A stretch of DNA of 64,000 bases, taken from the NCBI GenBank assembly GCA_964007475.1, contig OZ023275.1, positions 37,815,381 to 37,879,380 on the forward strand. The letters are read 5' to 3'. This DNA comes from Hybos culiciformis (lineage: Eukaryota; Arthropoda; Insecta; Diptera; Hybotidae). The first letter of the stretch is position 1. Each line of letters starts with the position of its first letter. Positions 11,350-23,800 of the stretch are shown piece by piece. The notes under the pieces were generated by a model. It saw only the letters and a list, made by a program, of their open reading frames with translations, had not been told where the DNA came from and did no database searches. Made by a program: the position numbers and the translations under genes.

Positions 11350-14300
11350 ATGGCAAATACAGCACAACTTTTACGTAGACAAAGCTCTAGAGATATACAA
11401 GTTAAAAATCCAAGAAGCTCAGACCATCTTGAACTAAAGGTAAGACTTTCAGATTTAGTTAGTTAACAATAAGTTTAGTTTTTCAATATTTAATTTTGAA
11501 AACTCAATTCAAGATTTTGTGAATGAATCTTGTAAATGTTTATTATTTTAACAAATACTTATTGCGAAACAGATTCGAAATAAAAATACAAAGTAAAAAA
11601 AAAAAAATCCTATTGCTAATACATTCTTACAAGCTTATGCTAAAAATATAAAAAAAGATAATAAACTAAATTCTATCCTAAACTAGAATATTGGAGGTAT
11701 GAATGTATTATACAAAATAAGATTGTTCTAAAAATTTTAGATAATTTAGATAAACATAATTATTGTTTCTCACAAAACAAATCATATAAAAAATTAACAT
11801 AATGTGCCTGGTATTTCTTCTAATATGTACCTTATATTTAAAGTTTTATGTGACGTCGTCGACATCTTAAATTACTTCAATTTTATGCACACTGATACAC
11901 TATATAATTAAAAAAGAACTGATTTAATATACTTGTAATATAATTATTGTCATCTTACTAATCGTTAATTTCTAAAGTTTTCTATTCCACCCACACTAAC
12001 ATGCGACATGAATTCTTAATGAAAACATATTATAAATTTTCATAATTCCGGTTGTACATAATCTCAGTAATGATAGATATATTTAAGTTATTTTTTTTTT
12101 GATTAATGAGAAAAAGGACTAACAGATAGTGAATTTGTACACACTGTTATCATCAAAAAAATAAATGGTTTTGTTGGTAATAAAACTTAAGCAAATTAAA
12201 AATTACATAAAAATTATGAAATATTCCAATTAAAATTTACAAAGAAGATCGGACTTCAATTTATTATAAAATTTATATACATTAATTATTATTTTATTTT
12301 ATATTTAATATTTGTTATCATTGTAATAGGAACTTCGTGGTCGTTTAGTTAAACATGATACCACATCAGGCGCACATCCCTTGTACGGGTCAACAAATCA
12401 AGCTTACATAGCAGAATCACCGGAGGAAAAAATATTATTAGGATGTGAATCTGAACCCCCACCACCACCAGCGGTAGTAGATGATGAAGCAGAACCAAAA
12501 GAAGAACGAGAAAGTTGGGATAATAAATTAATGTTTTTGCTAGCTACCATAGGGTAATTAAATTTTATTCAATTGATAAAAAAAAACAAAAAGATTTCAT
12601 TTCACATATGACTATTTAATTCAATCTTTTTCACCAATTAGGTATGCAGTAGGTTTAGGGAATGTCTGGAGATTTCCATATTTAGCCCAAAAAAATGGGG
12701 GAGGTGCATTTTTAGTTCCATATTTTATAATGCTGTGTGTTCAAGGACTTCCAATATTTTATTTGGAGTTAGCGATCGGTCAACGTTTGAGAAAAGGCGC
12801 TATTGGAGTCTGGAGCCAGGTATATTTTCTATTCTAAGTAAATAATAAATAAAATTTATATTTTTTAAAACTTTAGGTATCACCTTTGTTAGGTGGAATC
12901 GGAATATCATCTGCAGTTGTTAGTTATATAGTAGCTCTATATTATAATACGATAATAGCTTGGTGCTTAATATATTTATTGCACTCATTTGAAAATCCGT
13001 TGCCATGGGCAGAATGTCCAACACGATTGTATAAAAATTTTACATACGATTACGAACCAGAATGTATTGTAAGTTATAAATTGTTTGCAATAATAAAAAT
13101 GTTTGCTTTAACTAATTTCGAAACAATAATCTAGGCATCATCTCCAACGCAATTTTATTGGTATCGTTCGACTCTAATGTGTTCATCGAATGTAAACGAA
13201 CCGGAACAATTCAATTATAATATGGCCTTAGCACTTATAGTATCATGGTTTTTAGTTTATATTTGTATGGTTCAGGGCATAACACAATCCGGTAAAATTG
13301 TCTACGTTACAGCAATTTTTCCATATGTGGTATTAATAATATTTTTTTTTCGAGGAATAACATTAAAAGGTAAAAATTATTTTCATAGACTAAATTAATT
13401 TTCCATGTAAAAAAAAGAATCTTATTAAAAGGAACATCTTAAGCCAGTGGTACTTAAGCCAGTGGCACTTATTAAAATGTATCAAAATCATTATTATGAT
13501 TTTTATTATTAAGAAAACAATATTATCAAAAAATGTTAAACCTTACTATTACATTTTAAAACTTTATTTGTTTCGGAAAGTTTTTCATGGAGACGCATAG
13601 TAAAATAATATATGGAAAAAAAATTAACCTTCTTTCTAGGCTTCCTAAAGATTTTTATTCTCTGTCATTAACTGCAGTCTGAGACGTGAAATTTTATCTT
13701 ATAATTTTTAATCATTTCAGGGGCTTCTGACGGCATTAAGCATTTGTTCACGCCACGTTGGGAGACTCTGCTAGACCCAACGGTGTGGCTTGAAGCGGGC
13801 ACACAAATATTTTTTTCACTAGGACTAGCATTTGGAGGCTTGATTGCATTCAGGTGACGAAATTTATTTAAATGAAAAAAAAAAATTTTTAATTTATACT
13901 TTTTTTTCGTTGATTTGTTTAGTTCCTATAACCCAGCAAATAATAACTGCTATCGAGATGCATTATTAGTTTCGCTAACGAATTGTGGTACTTCCATGTT
14001 TGCAGGAGTAGTTGTGTTTTCAATTATTGGTTTTAAGGCACATGCAACTTTTGATCGATGTACAGAAGAGAAAGCTGCTCTAATAGCGGCCAATCACACA
14101 AGTTTACCGGAATGTGATTTACAAAAAGAACTTGCGAATGTAAGTTGAAGTTTAGGTTCCACAGTTTACAACTCCGTTATTTTTACGTTCTGTAATAAAA
14201 AATTATAGTTTCCGTTTCCTATTTTAAATAAACGACAATTTACCTCGGATGGGGGCCACTGACATCCATTTTTATGAAAGTATTAATATTAATATTACAC

Positions 14301-15686
14301 AATATTGAATACCATTGTGTCTTTTTAAAATTATAAACTTTCACCTTTGTTTTCATCCGTGTACATATATTATTTTTATAATTTTATAAAGAAATATATA
14401 AACTAAATCATTTTTATTTCAGAGTGCTTCTGGAACTGGCCTAGCATTTATAATATTTACTGAAGCAATTAACCAATTTCCAGGATCTCAATTGTGGGCA
14501 GTATTATTTTTTTTAATGTTGTTTACATTAGGTAAATTATGTCCATTGAATTAGTGAACAAATTCTTATATATTTGACCTAATTCCAATATTTTGCCAAA
14601 AGTGAAATTTCAAAAGAAAATTAAAATTATCAATTTAAAAAAAAAAAATTTTTTTTGTTAGGAATTGATTCGCAATTTGGCACTTTAGAAGGCGTAGTGA
14701 CTTCTTTAGTTGATATGAAATTATTTCCAAGCTTATCGAAGGAACATATAATTGGAGTTTGTATTACAATACAATTTTACGTTACATTGTTATTTATTAA
14801 TAACTACTGCATATTGTCATTTTCAGGCCTTGTGCTTTACATGTTGTACACTTTCCATGGCATTTGCACATGGCGCAGGAAGTTATATATTTCAATTAAT
14901 GGACAGCTTTGCTGGAAATTTTCCACTATTAATTATCGCGTTATTTGAATGTTTATCAATAAGTTACGTTTACGGAATTAGAAGGTTTGTAAGCAATTAA
15001 TTTTGATTTACTGATTTTATTTTTATGACGTCGACAGCAATGCTATAATGTTTTCAATATTGATACATAGATATTCAATTTCAATTTGTTGGCTTTAGAA
15101 AATGAAAAAGATATGATATCATAAATATTACCTTATTCAGAAATATATTTCTAATTTTTTATAGATTTGCTGATGATATTGAATTAATGACCGGAAGCCG
15201 TCCCGGCCTGTACTGGATGCTTTGCTGGAAATATATTTCTCCAGCAGCAATGATAACAATTTTATGCGCATCATTTTATGAATTAATTGTAAATGGTAGT
15301 GATTACCCAGCTTGGATAGCAGCCAAAGGATTGACTGAAAAAATGGAATGGCCTCATTGGTGTTTAGTATTGGCCGCTTGTCTTGTATTTTCATCAATCC
15401 TGTGGATACCAATTGTAGCAATATTTAGGTAACTAATATTTATTTTATGACATTTTTAATTCAGTAGTAATGAAGCAATTTTTGTAGACTATGTGGTGTT
15501 GCAATAGTCGAAGATACTGATCCTGCTTGGTTTCCGTCGGCTGAATTACGTGAAGTTCATGGAATCGTTCCTCATGAACCAACAGAGCTGGAAAGATCGA
15601 TATTTTGTTTTAACGATGATGGCACTGAAGGAATGTGTTGTCCAACATCATACATACCTGAGAAAACTCTTGAAGAGGATGAATAA
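11350..15686 (+). CDS. SLC6-family sodium-coupled transporter, SLC6A15/A17-like (12 exons, 697 aa)
   Basis: Membrane symporter of the neurotransmitter:sodium family; nearest by sequence to the vertebrate B0AT2/NTT4 branch (neutral amino acids), and insects have one or two such genes. Exons: 11350-11439, 12330-12553, 12642-12819, 12877-13068, 13135-13369, 13721-13853, 13923-14139, 14423-14531, 14662-14756, 14827-14984, 15165-15428, 15488-15686. All introns are GT-AG and all phases agree. The cytosolic N terminus (1-92) has a PPPPP run at 73-77. TM1 carries the hallmark [20 protein letters not shown] (from 107); then [15 protein letters not shown]2 with a likely N-glycosylation site NFT (218-220), [30 protein letters not shown] in TM6, and [13 protein letters not shown] near TM7. 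The C tail ends EEDE. The ATG has A at -3 and G at +4. Length is near the roughly 730 residues of vertebrate members. Exact substrate cannot be read from sequence. Confidence 0.93.
13440..13469. repeat. 15-bp tandem duplication in SLC6 intron 5
   Basis: Two near-identical units 'taagccagtggtact' and 'taagccagtggcact' lie head to tail (13440-13454, 13455-13469), differing at one base. They are inside the 351-bp fifth intron and do not touch its splice sites. Confidence 0.8.
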
Positions 15687-15690
15687 TATA

Positions 15691-15696
15691 AATAAA
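15691..15696 (+). promoter_or_regulatory. First possible poly(A) signal after the SLC6 gene
   Basis: AATAAA begins only four bases after the SLC6 stop codon. A signal this close would give a very short 3' UTR. Another AATAAA at 16014-16019, about 330 bp on, is at least as plausible. Such hexamers arise by chance in DNA this AT-rich. Confidence 0.35.
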
Positions 15697-16303
15697 ATAA
15701 AAAAATTAATATAAGCTAGACTGCAAAAAGTATTACAAAAATGAAAAAAATCTGTTTGATATTAACATCATGTATCATGTACTTATGAATTTATGTTTAA
15801 TTTCAAACACTTATCCTTTTAAACTGATTATTCAAATAACATCAGATCAAACTATATTTCTAGATCTTTAATTAATATATTATTAAATATTATAGATTAC
15901 ATATTAAGTTTAAAGATTACAACCTGTTTCATTTAAATAACAATATACAATTTTGAGAATTATTCCTTCTACATTCTTGAAATTTTTAATTCTATATGCT
16001 TGGGTTTATTTTTAATAAAAAAAAAGTTCTATTCTTATTGTTAGCGTTTACTTAAAGGAATGTTATTAGATAGTTGAGGCGTTTTATTTGAAAATAGTAT
16101 AAATTCACTCCTAAAAAAATGAATTAGTGGTTATTTTAGTGAATACATCTCATTAAGAAACCATTAATATTTTTTTTATAAAATGGACTGATACATTCCA
16201 CTTTTCAAGTCCAAAAGATTAAAAACTTAACAGATTGAAAACAGAAAATTTCAAATTATGTATATAAAAAAAATGATAGAAATGATGTAAATAATGTCAA
16301 AGA

Positions 16304-16358
16304 CTAATATCACAGACAAATGTAGTATACATTACATTACATTTGTCTGTGCTAATAT
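16304..16358. mobile_element. 41-bp palindrome flanked by 7-bp direct repeats (micro-element)
   Basis: Fourteen-base perfect arms 'cacagacaaatgta' (16311-16324) and 'tacatttgtctgtg' (16338-16351) surround a 13-base spacer. The flanks 'ctaatat' (16304-16310 and 16352-16358) are identical direct repeats, as expected for a target-site duplication. The CA...TG ends and 7-8-bp duplication resemble hAT-type chemistry, but the insert is tiny. It may be a deletion derivative containing only the two tips of a transposon. Confidence 0.5.
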
Positions 16359-16847
16359 CCAGTTAAATTTACTAATTTACTAATAATCGGCTAATAAATA
16401 AATTTAAATAGGTACCTTTAAATAAAAATAAATTAATTTACGAATAAAAAAATTATGTTATATAATTATGTATGTAATGAATCTAAACTAAATTATACAT
16501 TAAGTTATAAAAAATATAATATATGTTAATTATGAGAAATTTAATTCGTGTATTCATCTAACATAATTATATGGAAATTATATCTAAGTTAGTATAACAA
16601 AATGCTGCACATTTTTAGCCAGAAAAGGAGTTATGAATGTAATTTATATAATATATTGGAAAAAAATTATGTTTATGGTACAATTGTTGCTTGACGAAAT
16701 TATTTTAAATCCCATTATGATATTATTTCAAAATAATGAACAAAAAATACGAACGTGTTATAAAAAAATACAATATTATTATTAAATTTAAAAATTTAAT
16801 TTTTTTGTTTGTTATTGAAAATATACTAATAATATAATAATGTAATA

Positions 16848-16922
16848 GGTTGAAGGTTAGGTTAGATTGAAGCGGGCGGGGTACTCAGATCCCCCTGCAC
16901 ATAGGCCTATTGGTCATTGTAC
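16848..16922. repeat. GC-rich island with a TTAGG-like telomeric run
   Basis: The string AGGTTAGGTTAG (16854-16865), two and a bit units of the insect telomere motif TTAGG, runs straight into a GC-rich segment ('gaagcgggcggggtact', 'ccccctgcacataggcct', ending 'ggtcattgtact'). The contrast with the flanks suggests an inserted dispersed repeat with a TTAGG-like head, not true telomere. Only one copy is present in the window. Confidence 0.4.
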
Positions 16923-19900
16923 TAATATAATATAGTAATAAGCTACATATAATAATAAGCTACACGAACATAGTTTTTACTTTTATAATGGAAAGATGTT
17001 CTTTTAATTTCTCTACAAAAGCAACATATATATTCGAAATATAAAGCTAAAAATTAGGTTCGTTTGGCATAAAAATTAATAATAAATGTAATAAATTTTG
17101 ATAATTATTGTGAAATTAAATTATTGTTCTTAATTATTACTTTACGTCAACCATTCAATTTTCTTTCTAATTAACTATGTACTTAGTTTATTATTTATTA
17201 CATTTTATTCTGCTAAAAATTACATTTACATGATGATTTATTAATTTTAATTTTTTTAGAATACATTCAAGACATTTTTGACATATTCAAGTTGTTAAAG
17301 AAATTCATTCTTTTATAATAAGAATGAAATATATTTGCATATCAGATTTATTATTTAAAATCCTAATGTTGAAATTTAAAAAGAAAAATTGTTCAACATG
17401 ATGATAAATATAAATGTAACTAACTCACAATAATTATGAAAAACATGTACATAAATAATTATTAAAATCTGTTGAATCTTATAATTAAAAAACATTAATG
17501 TTTAAATAAAATATTATTAGACAATTCTAAAAATAAAGACAATATGAAAATATTAAATCTACCAGTAATAAAATTTTGAAAAATGGTACTAGAAACTAGA
17601 AGCTTTCTGAGAGTTTATACTTCAATTAGAAATGTCCAAAAGTTACATTTCAAACATTCTGAAATGTTAAGATTTAAATAGTTTTAAGTCAATTAAATAA
17701 AAAAATTTGTTTCAATTATTATTCAGAAGTATGGAGTGAAATTTAAAAAAAAATTAGTTTTTAAACATACCCAGAATAAAAATTTTACGACAAGCTAGGT
17801 AGTTTAAAAAAATTATTTTCGTTAATTGGTTAAGTTAAATTTTAAATAAAAAAAATTGTTTTAAAATTTCATAATATTGTTTACATAGTTATATGTTATA
17901 TTACCTAAACGTTCTAAATTAAACCAAGAAAAAGTATAAACTCTCCTCTCTGCAAAACAAATAAAAAGGACTCCACCGATATAAAATAAAAACTCATACT
18001 GTCAAAACTAAGAGACTATGAAATTAAGATAAAAAAGGCTGATTGATCCGATTTTTTTTTTTTTTAATTTTTGGATTCTACTTTTATAATAATAATACTA
18101 TAACGAAAAACAGAGCTAATTTGGAAATTTATTAAATGAAACTTGAATGATAACCACATGGTGACTCTAAACAATTATAATCATTTATAAGTATAAACAT
18201 CGGAAATTTTTAAATGATTACAACTTAAATATTGCAAAAATATTTTTTTTTTAAGATTTGAGTTTTTATTGTAATAAATACTAAAACACAAAAAATATAA
18301 GATGATTAATAATGCGAAGGACGGAGTATAATAATGAAGTTACGCTGAATGTAATTAGTAGAAAACTTTATTAAATATGTATAAGTAGGTAATGATTTTG
18401 CGTTATTTTCTTTGTATGTAAGAATACAAGTAGTTAATAATAAATGATTTGAATAATGAATAGTAAGGGTAGTTTTTTTTTTTTATTATCACAATTCATA
18501 TAGAAATTTATCTTTTTATTTTATTTAAATTTAGTGATTCCGTAACTGTGCATGTTGTATTTAGTAAATATGACAATATTTGAGCCTATAACTACCTAAA
18601 AACTGTACCTTTTGGCTAACTTATTTTATATAAATTTATAAACAATAAAATCATTGTAATATTGTAAATATTAAAAAACAGTATTGGAAAATTACAATAT
18701 TTTATTAATTCTAAAATACATAGTAAAGGTTTCAGAATTCATAATAGAATTATTTGTTCAGATTTCATGGAGAAAAAATAATTTATTTTGTATTCAAACA
18801 ATTGTTTAAACTTAAAAAACTTTGTTTTCAGGAAAACGTTACACTTTAGACAATATTCGAATATCTGGAAAAATCAATTGGAATTCAAATATTTCGCTCT
18901 TGGTTCCACGAAAAATGCATAAATTTTCTGAATGAATAAATAATAATTTTGAATCTTTATTTCATAAATATGTTTTATATTTTATAGTGAGGTTCTAATT
19001 TCTAATACATCAAATTGTTTTGCATCTTATGTATATATAGATATTATAATTACATATAACAAAATTAATTTAACACTTTTAAAATTGATAGACACGTAAT
19101 GTTCATAATCTTTACGAACATAATGAAGTAAGAGGCGTAAAGATCGCGAATTCTAGTACTTGTTTTGGATTATATAGTTTTGATATCGCTTTGATTCAAA
19201 AAAAAAATTAAAATCTGATTTTTCATAGATATTTAGATTTCAATTACATAATTTATTAAAATTGCACAAAACAGATTTTAAATTAAGTGACAAAAATGAT
19301 TTAAGAAATTTTATTAAAAATAGTTAATTTAAATTTTGAGACCATAATGATTGATTAAGTAGTTGGAAAAATAAATCTTTTTTTTAAATTTATGATTATG
19401 AAAAATAATGTTACCAAGTTTTATTGCAAATTAAATACAATTTAAGTTCGCTGATTACAAATTATGTTAGCGCATTTCAAAAAGAATAAATTATTTGTAA
19501 ATCAGAACAATTATTTAATGTGAAAAAAGGTATAATAATATAAAAATAACATATCTAAACATATCTTCAATTTTATTTCGTAGTATATTTAGATTTTATG
19601 AAATTAAATAGTTTGTTGTTGAAATATTTTTAAAAGTTGTATGAATAAATAATTGGAAACAAGCCGTTAAATTTTAATTACACAAATTGTTTATAAAATT
19701 ATACTTAATCCATATTTTTGGTTTTTTGTCCATTTTGGAAAATGCTTATTTACTTGGATTCATGGGAATTTTTTCTTTTTAGTTTTTAAATGTTTTTAAA
19801 AAAAAATGATGAAAAAATAAAATCAGAAAAAAATAATAAAAAAATATTATACGTACTTATATATTTAAATTATAAGATTAGATATATTAATCATATTGGT

Positions 19901-20724
19901 AAAGTTTTATCACAAACCATAAAATCAGAATTAAAAAAAGAAGAGACAATAATTCAGAAAACACTTATCTCTTATTTAAATATGAATTTTTAAAGGGAAA
20001 AAAATTTGAAGAAAAACTACTATTACTATATTGTACTTATTAAAAAATTGTAATAAATTTATTATATTTCTAAATGTAGTTTATATTTACAAAGTAAATA
20101 TGTTATACATTTTAAAAATAACATATATTATATAGATATATACAAAAAAAAATTATTTTTAATTTATTAAATGTTGTAATGTTAAAATTTATGAAAAATA
20201 GAATACCTACATACATTGAAAAAAAATTTAAACTATGTACAGTTACTTCGTCAATTTTGGGATTCAATTTTTTAATTTGAATTTTTATTTTCTCTACAAA
20301 AAAAGTATTCCTAAAATTTGGCTTAATTTAGATTATAAATTCCACGGATTATATATATTTTTATTGAAATGAGAGAATTTTAAAAGATTGCATAAGTACA
20401 ATTTTAATTAATATAAATCGCTTGTACAACTTGATATTTATTAATACAAATTTATTTTTAACAAAATATATAAATTTGGCGTTCTAACATTTTGAAATTT
20501 TAAGTTTTTATAATATCACAACAACCAGGTATAACATACATAAGGCAAAAAATTCATAATTATGTACACAAACATTTATAACATTGTTAATTTAATGTAG
20601 TCCCAATTTCCAAAAAAATACGGTTTTTTTTTTCAATGTAAGGTAGCACTATTTCGAAAATTTTATTATAATAAGTTAAAGATTTTTCGTGAAAAAAAAA
20701 GAAATTATTTCGTGTATAAAAATA

Positions 20725-20730
20725 TTTATT
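20725..20730 (-). promoter_or_regulatory. Candidate poly(A) signal of Trit1
   Basis: On the minus strand AATAAA lies about 120 bases past the Trit1 stop codon (20850-20852), a normal distance for a short 3' UTR. Chance occurrence is likely in such AT-rich sequence. Confidence 0.35.
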
Positions 20731-20849
20731 ATTATCACTGTACTTACATATGTATTAAATATATACATACTATATATACATATATATACATTACTTATAA
20801 TTAAGACAATAAAATTATACAATAATTTAAAAATGAAAATAAAGAAAGT

Positions 20850-23800
20850 TCAACACGTTAAGAATAAATTTCCTTTATTTAATTTCAATTTACGTTTGAT
20901 TCCTTCCTTCCTTTTTTTATGCTTATTCGATTTTAAATGTAACTCCCATTGATATTCGCCAATAAAATATCTTTCACACGTTTCACAAAAATTGTTAACC
21001 TAAAAAAAATAATTAGAATAATATTTTGATTAAAATCTAAAGAAATCCATCAATTTCAAGGAAAGAAAAAAATGCAAATGGCAATGTTCAAATATAGCCT
21101 CTTTTCACTACGAGAAATCCTTTTTCGAATCAAAAATTTTATATTCAATTATATATATTAGCAGTGAAAAATTTTGTGACTAAGCAATAACATATTTCTG
21201 AAAACATATTTCACACATTCTCATGCAATGTACCTCTTCTTTAAAATCTCTATGTGGATGTTGAATTTGATTTTGTGGCAGTATTTTAGCTTCTTCTTCA
21301 TTGAAATATGATTCAATAACATTTACAGAAGGTTCAAAAACGTTTTCATTCCATTGCTGTACATTTGATGTATCAAGAGCATATAATGGTGGAACTTGAC
21401 GATCTTTGCTCCCAAGGAAACGATTTTTTATCCATTTAATTTGTTTTTTGGAATAACGTTGAGTAACTAATTTTAATTCATCTAAACAATTTTTTAACGT
21501 GTCTAATCCTTGGGGAGTAGAAGTATTAGCGAGATCTTCTGAAAATAAACAGAAGTAAAATCAAAAAATTTTAGTTAAAATATTTTTCTTAATTTTTCAG
21601 GACAGCTAAGTTTATGCAATAACGCTTCTCTTCTTCGGTCGTAAGTTATGGTAAATTTTGAGAGTGAAATATTGATTTAAGATAAATTGATTTGAGATAT
21701 ATTGACCCTCCAAGTTATAATTATAATTGACCTACCTCATATAATTTTTAAGTTTTGCATTATTAAAAATCTAACTTTATTAATATGTGATCTTATAAAT
21801 ACGGTAAACAGATAAGTAGAAAAACGTACTTAAAAAAGTGGTTTATTTCTATATAATCAAATATAAAAATATAAAAAAAATAACAAAATTAATTCCTTTA
21901 ATGAAATTTCACTTGCCTGGTAATTGAAATGAAATACTTTCCAGAAAATCTTGAATAATCTCATCTTGGTCTTTATTATATTTCTCCAAATATGGTATAA
22001 ATTCTTTAAATCCAATTGATTGTAAAATTCCTTGCGTAAACAGGTTATCGCTAAAATAAAATGTTTACATGCATTACTGAATTAGTAATTAATATAAAAA
22101 AGCATGATATATTTATTATATAAAAAAAATATTAATATCGAACTAACCCTTTCGTTAAATATTCATCATAAAAATTTCGGATTTCCTTCAACAGTCCTTG
22201 TTCCAACATTGAATCAACTCTTTTATTAAGTCTATCATTTAAAATATCCTGTACAAAAATAAAATTAAGAATTAATTATTTTATGAAATATTCAAAGTTT
22301 AGCGATCATAAGATTATTTATTTTGAAAATGTGTAATATTAAAGAAGAAATTAGAAAGTTTATTTAGCTTAAATATTTTTGTTAACATAATTTTCTTCAT
22401 TTCTGAATTTTATTCTTTTCTTGTCAACAAGTTTTGAAACTCCTTTCACTTTAAATTCCAAATTTTATTTCTTTTTTCTTTCTTTTTTTGTTTTGTGTTC
22501 TCTTCGTTACCCTACAAAATTTTTAAAGATTGCATTGAACTCACATTAAATTTGTGAGTAAAATAAAATGATTTTTTATGCAAGAAACGCGATATTTATT
22601 CTTGATTAGGCCTTTATTCCAGGAAATCATATGCCAAAAAAAATAAATTATATGTATTAAAAAAACAAAAAAAATATAATTTTGCCTAAATGAATCAGAA
22701 TTGTTGGAATTTTGAATGAAACTTGAATAAATTATAGTTTTCAACGTTATCGCTATCCAAGAATTTAATAACAGTGGATTTTAGAAATTCATTGATAACT
22801 GCCTCCAAAAGATGATATAAAAAGCTCGAAATGGCTGTTGAATTATGAAAAAAAAATTTATCGATAAAAGTTGAGCAGAATCTCATTAATATAATATTGA
22901 TGAATTAAATAATTATATTATATTAATAATTTTGGTATTTCAATCGATTTCTTTTCTTCTTCACGAAAGATTCGTCTACTCTAGGTATCTCACTTCTTTT
23001 TAATAGTTTCAAAATTTGAAAATTAATCGAAATTATAATAAATAACTTTATTTTAATACCTTACCTGACTACATTTTAACCAAAAAAATATTGTGTGTTG
23101 ATATCTTAAAGGACCTCCTAGTCTGTTACCTCCAGGTTGATTTCTTTGCTGATTCAAAATTTCACCCAATGGTACCCCAGAAGATTTAAAAACTTCTAAA
23201 GCTCTAGAAAAATAAAGAAAAATTTATAAAATCAAAAAGGTTGTACTATTATTTTTTAAGAAATAAAATTACACATGAATTCCTCTCAAGTCTTCTCCAT
23301 ATTTATACACAACAAAATATATACATATATTTACATGCGCAAGTAAATATATGTCGCTTTAAAAAATACTTGAATTTTAACGAAGTAAACCTCTTCCGGT
23401 TTTTCTCATTCAAATATTATGTAAATGAAATTAATCACATTATCTAATCTAAAAATTAGGTTCTTAAAGATCCAGATCTTAAAATCTATAGAATCTAAAT
23501 TAAATAAAATGTATTATTTATTTTAATAATTAAGATTATTCGTGTTAGTTTTCTTGGAATTTAATTAATGAAAATAATTTTGAATGTAGGTATCGCTACA
23601 GCTTATTTCTACTTTAATTTAAAAGCTTACAACTTTCAGTCAAATAAATCCTATGATCAGAAGTAACAAAAACATATACGATTTAAAAAAAAAAACAACA
23701 TAAAAAAAAGTTTTACCTTTCTTAAGTTCATTAACTAAAAAGAGCATTTTTCAATATTTTATATTGAATTTGACTCCAATTGACTGGAAATGTTCTTAAT

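Larger units (their letters stand above)
15687..20724. other. Non-coding space between the SLC6 gene and the Trit1 3' end
   Basis: The two genes point toward each other across this stretch, so it holds both 3' UTRs and intergenic DNA. Besides AT-rich low-complexity sequence it has a 41-bp palindrome with direct-repeat flanks (16304-16358) and one GC-rich island with a telomere-like run (16848-16922). Open frames here, such as the Lys/Asn-rich one at 19790-19993, look like AT-bias artefacts. Confidence 0.5.

Noticed and set aside
14655..14948. Open frame running through the SLC6 exons at 14662-14984
   Set aside because: It reads through a 70-bp GT-AG intron (14757-14826) and then follows a wrong frame. 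The family sequence requires the splice to the frame starting ALCFTCC.
15137..15421. 94-codon minus-strand frame opposite an SLC6 exon
   Set aside because: It is a shadow of the well-supported exon 15165-15428.
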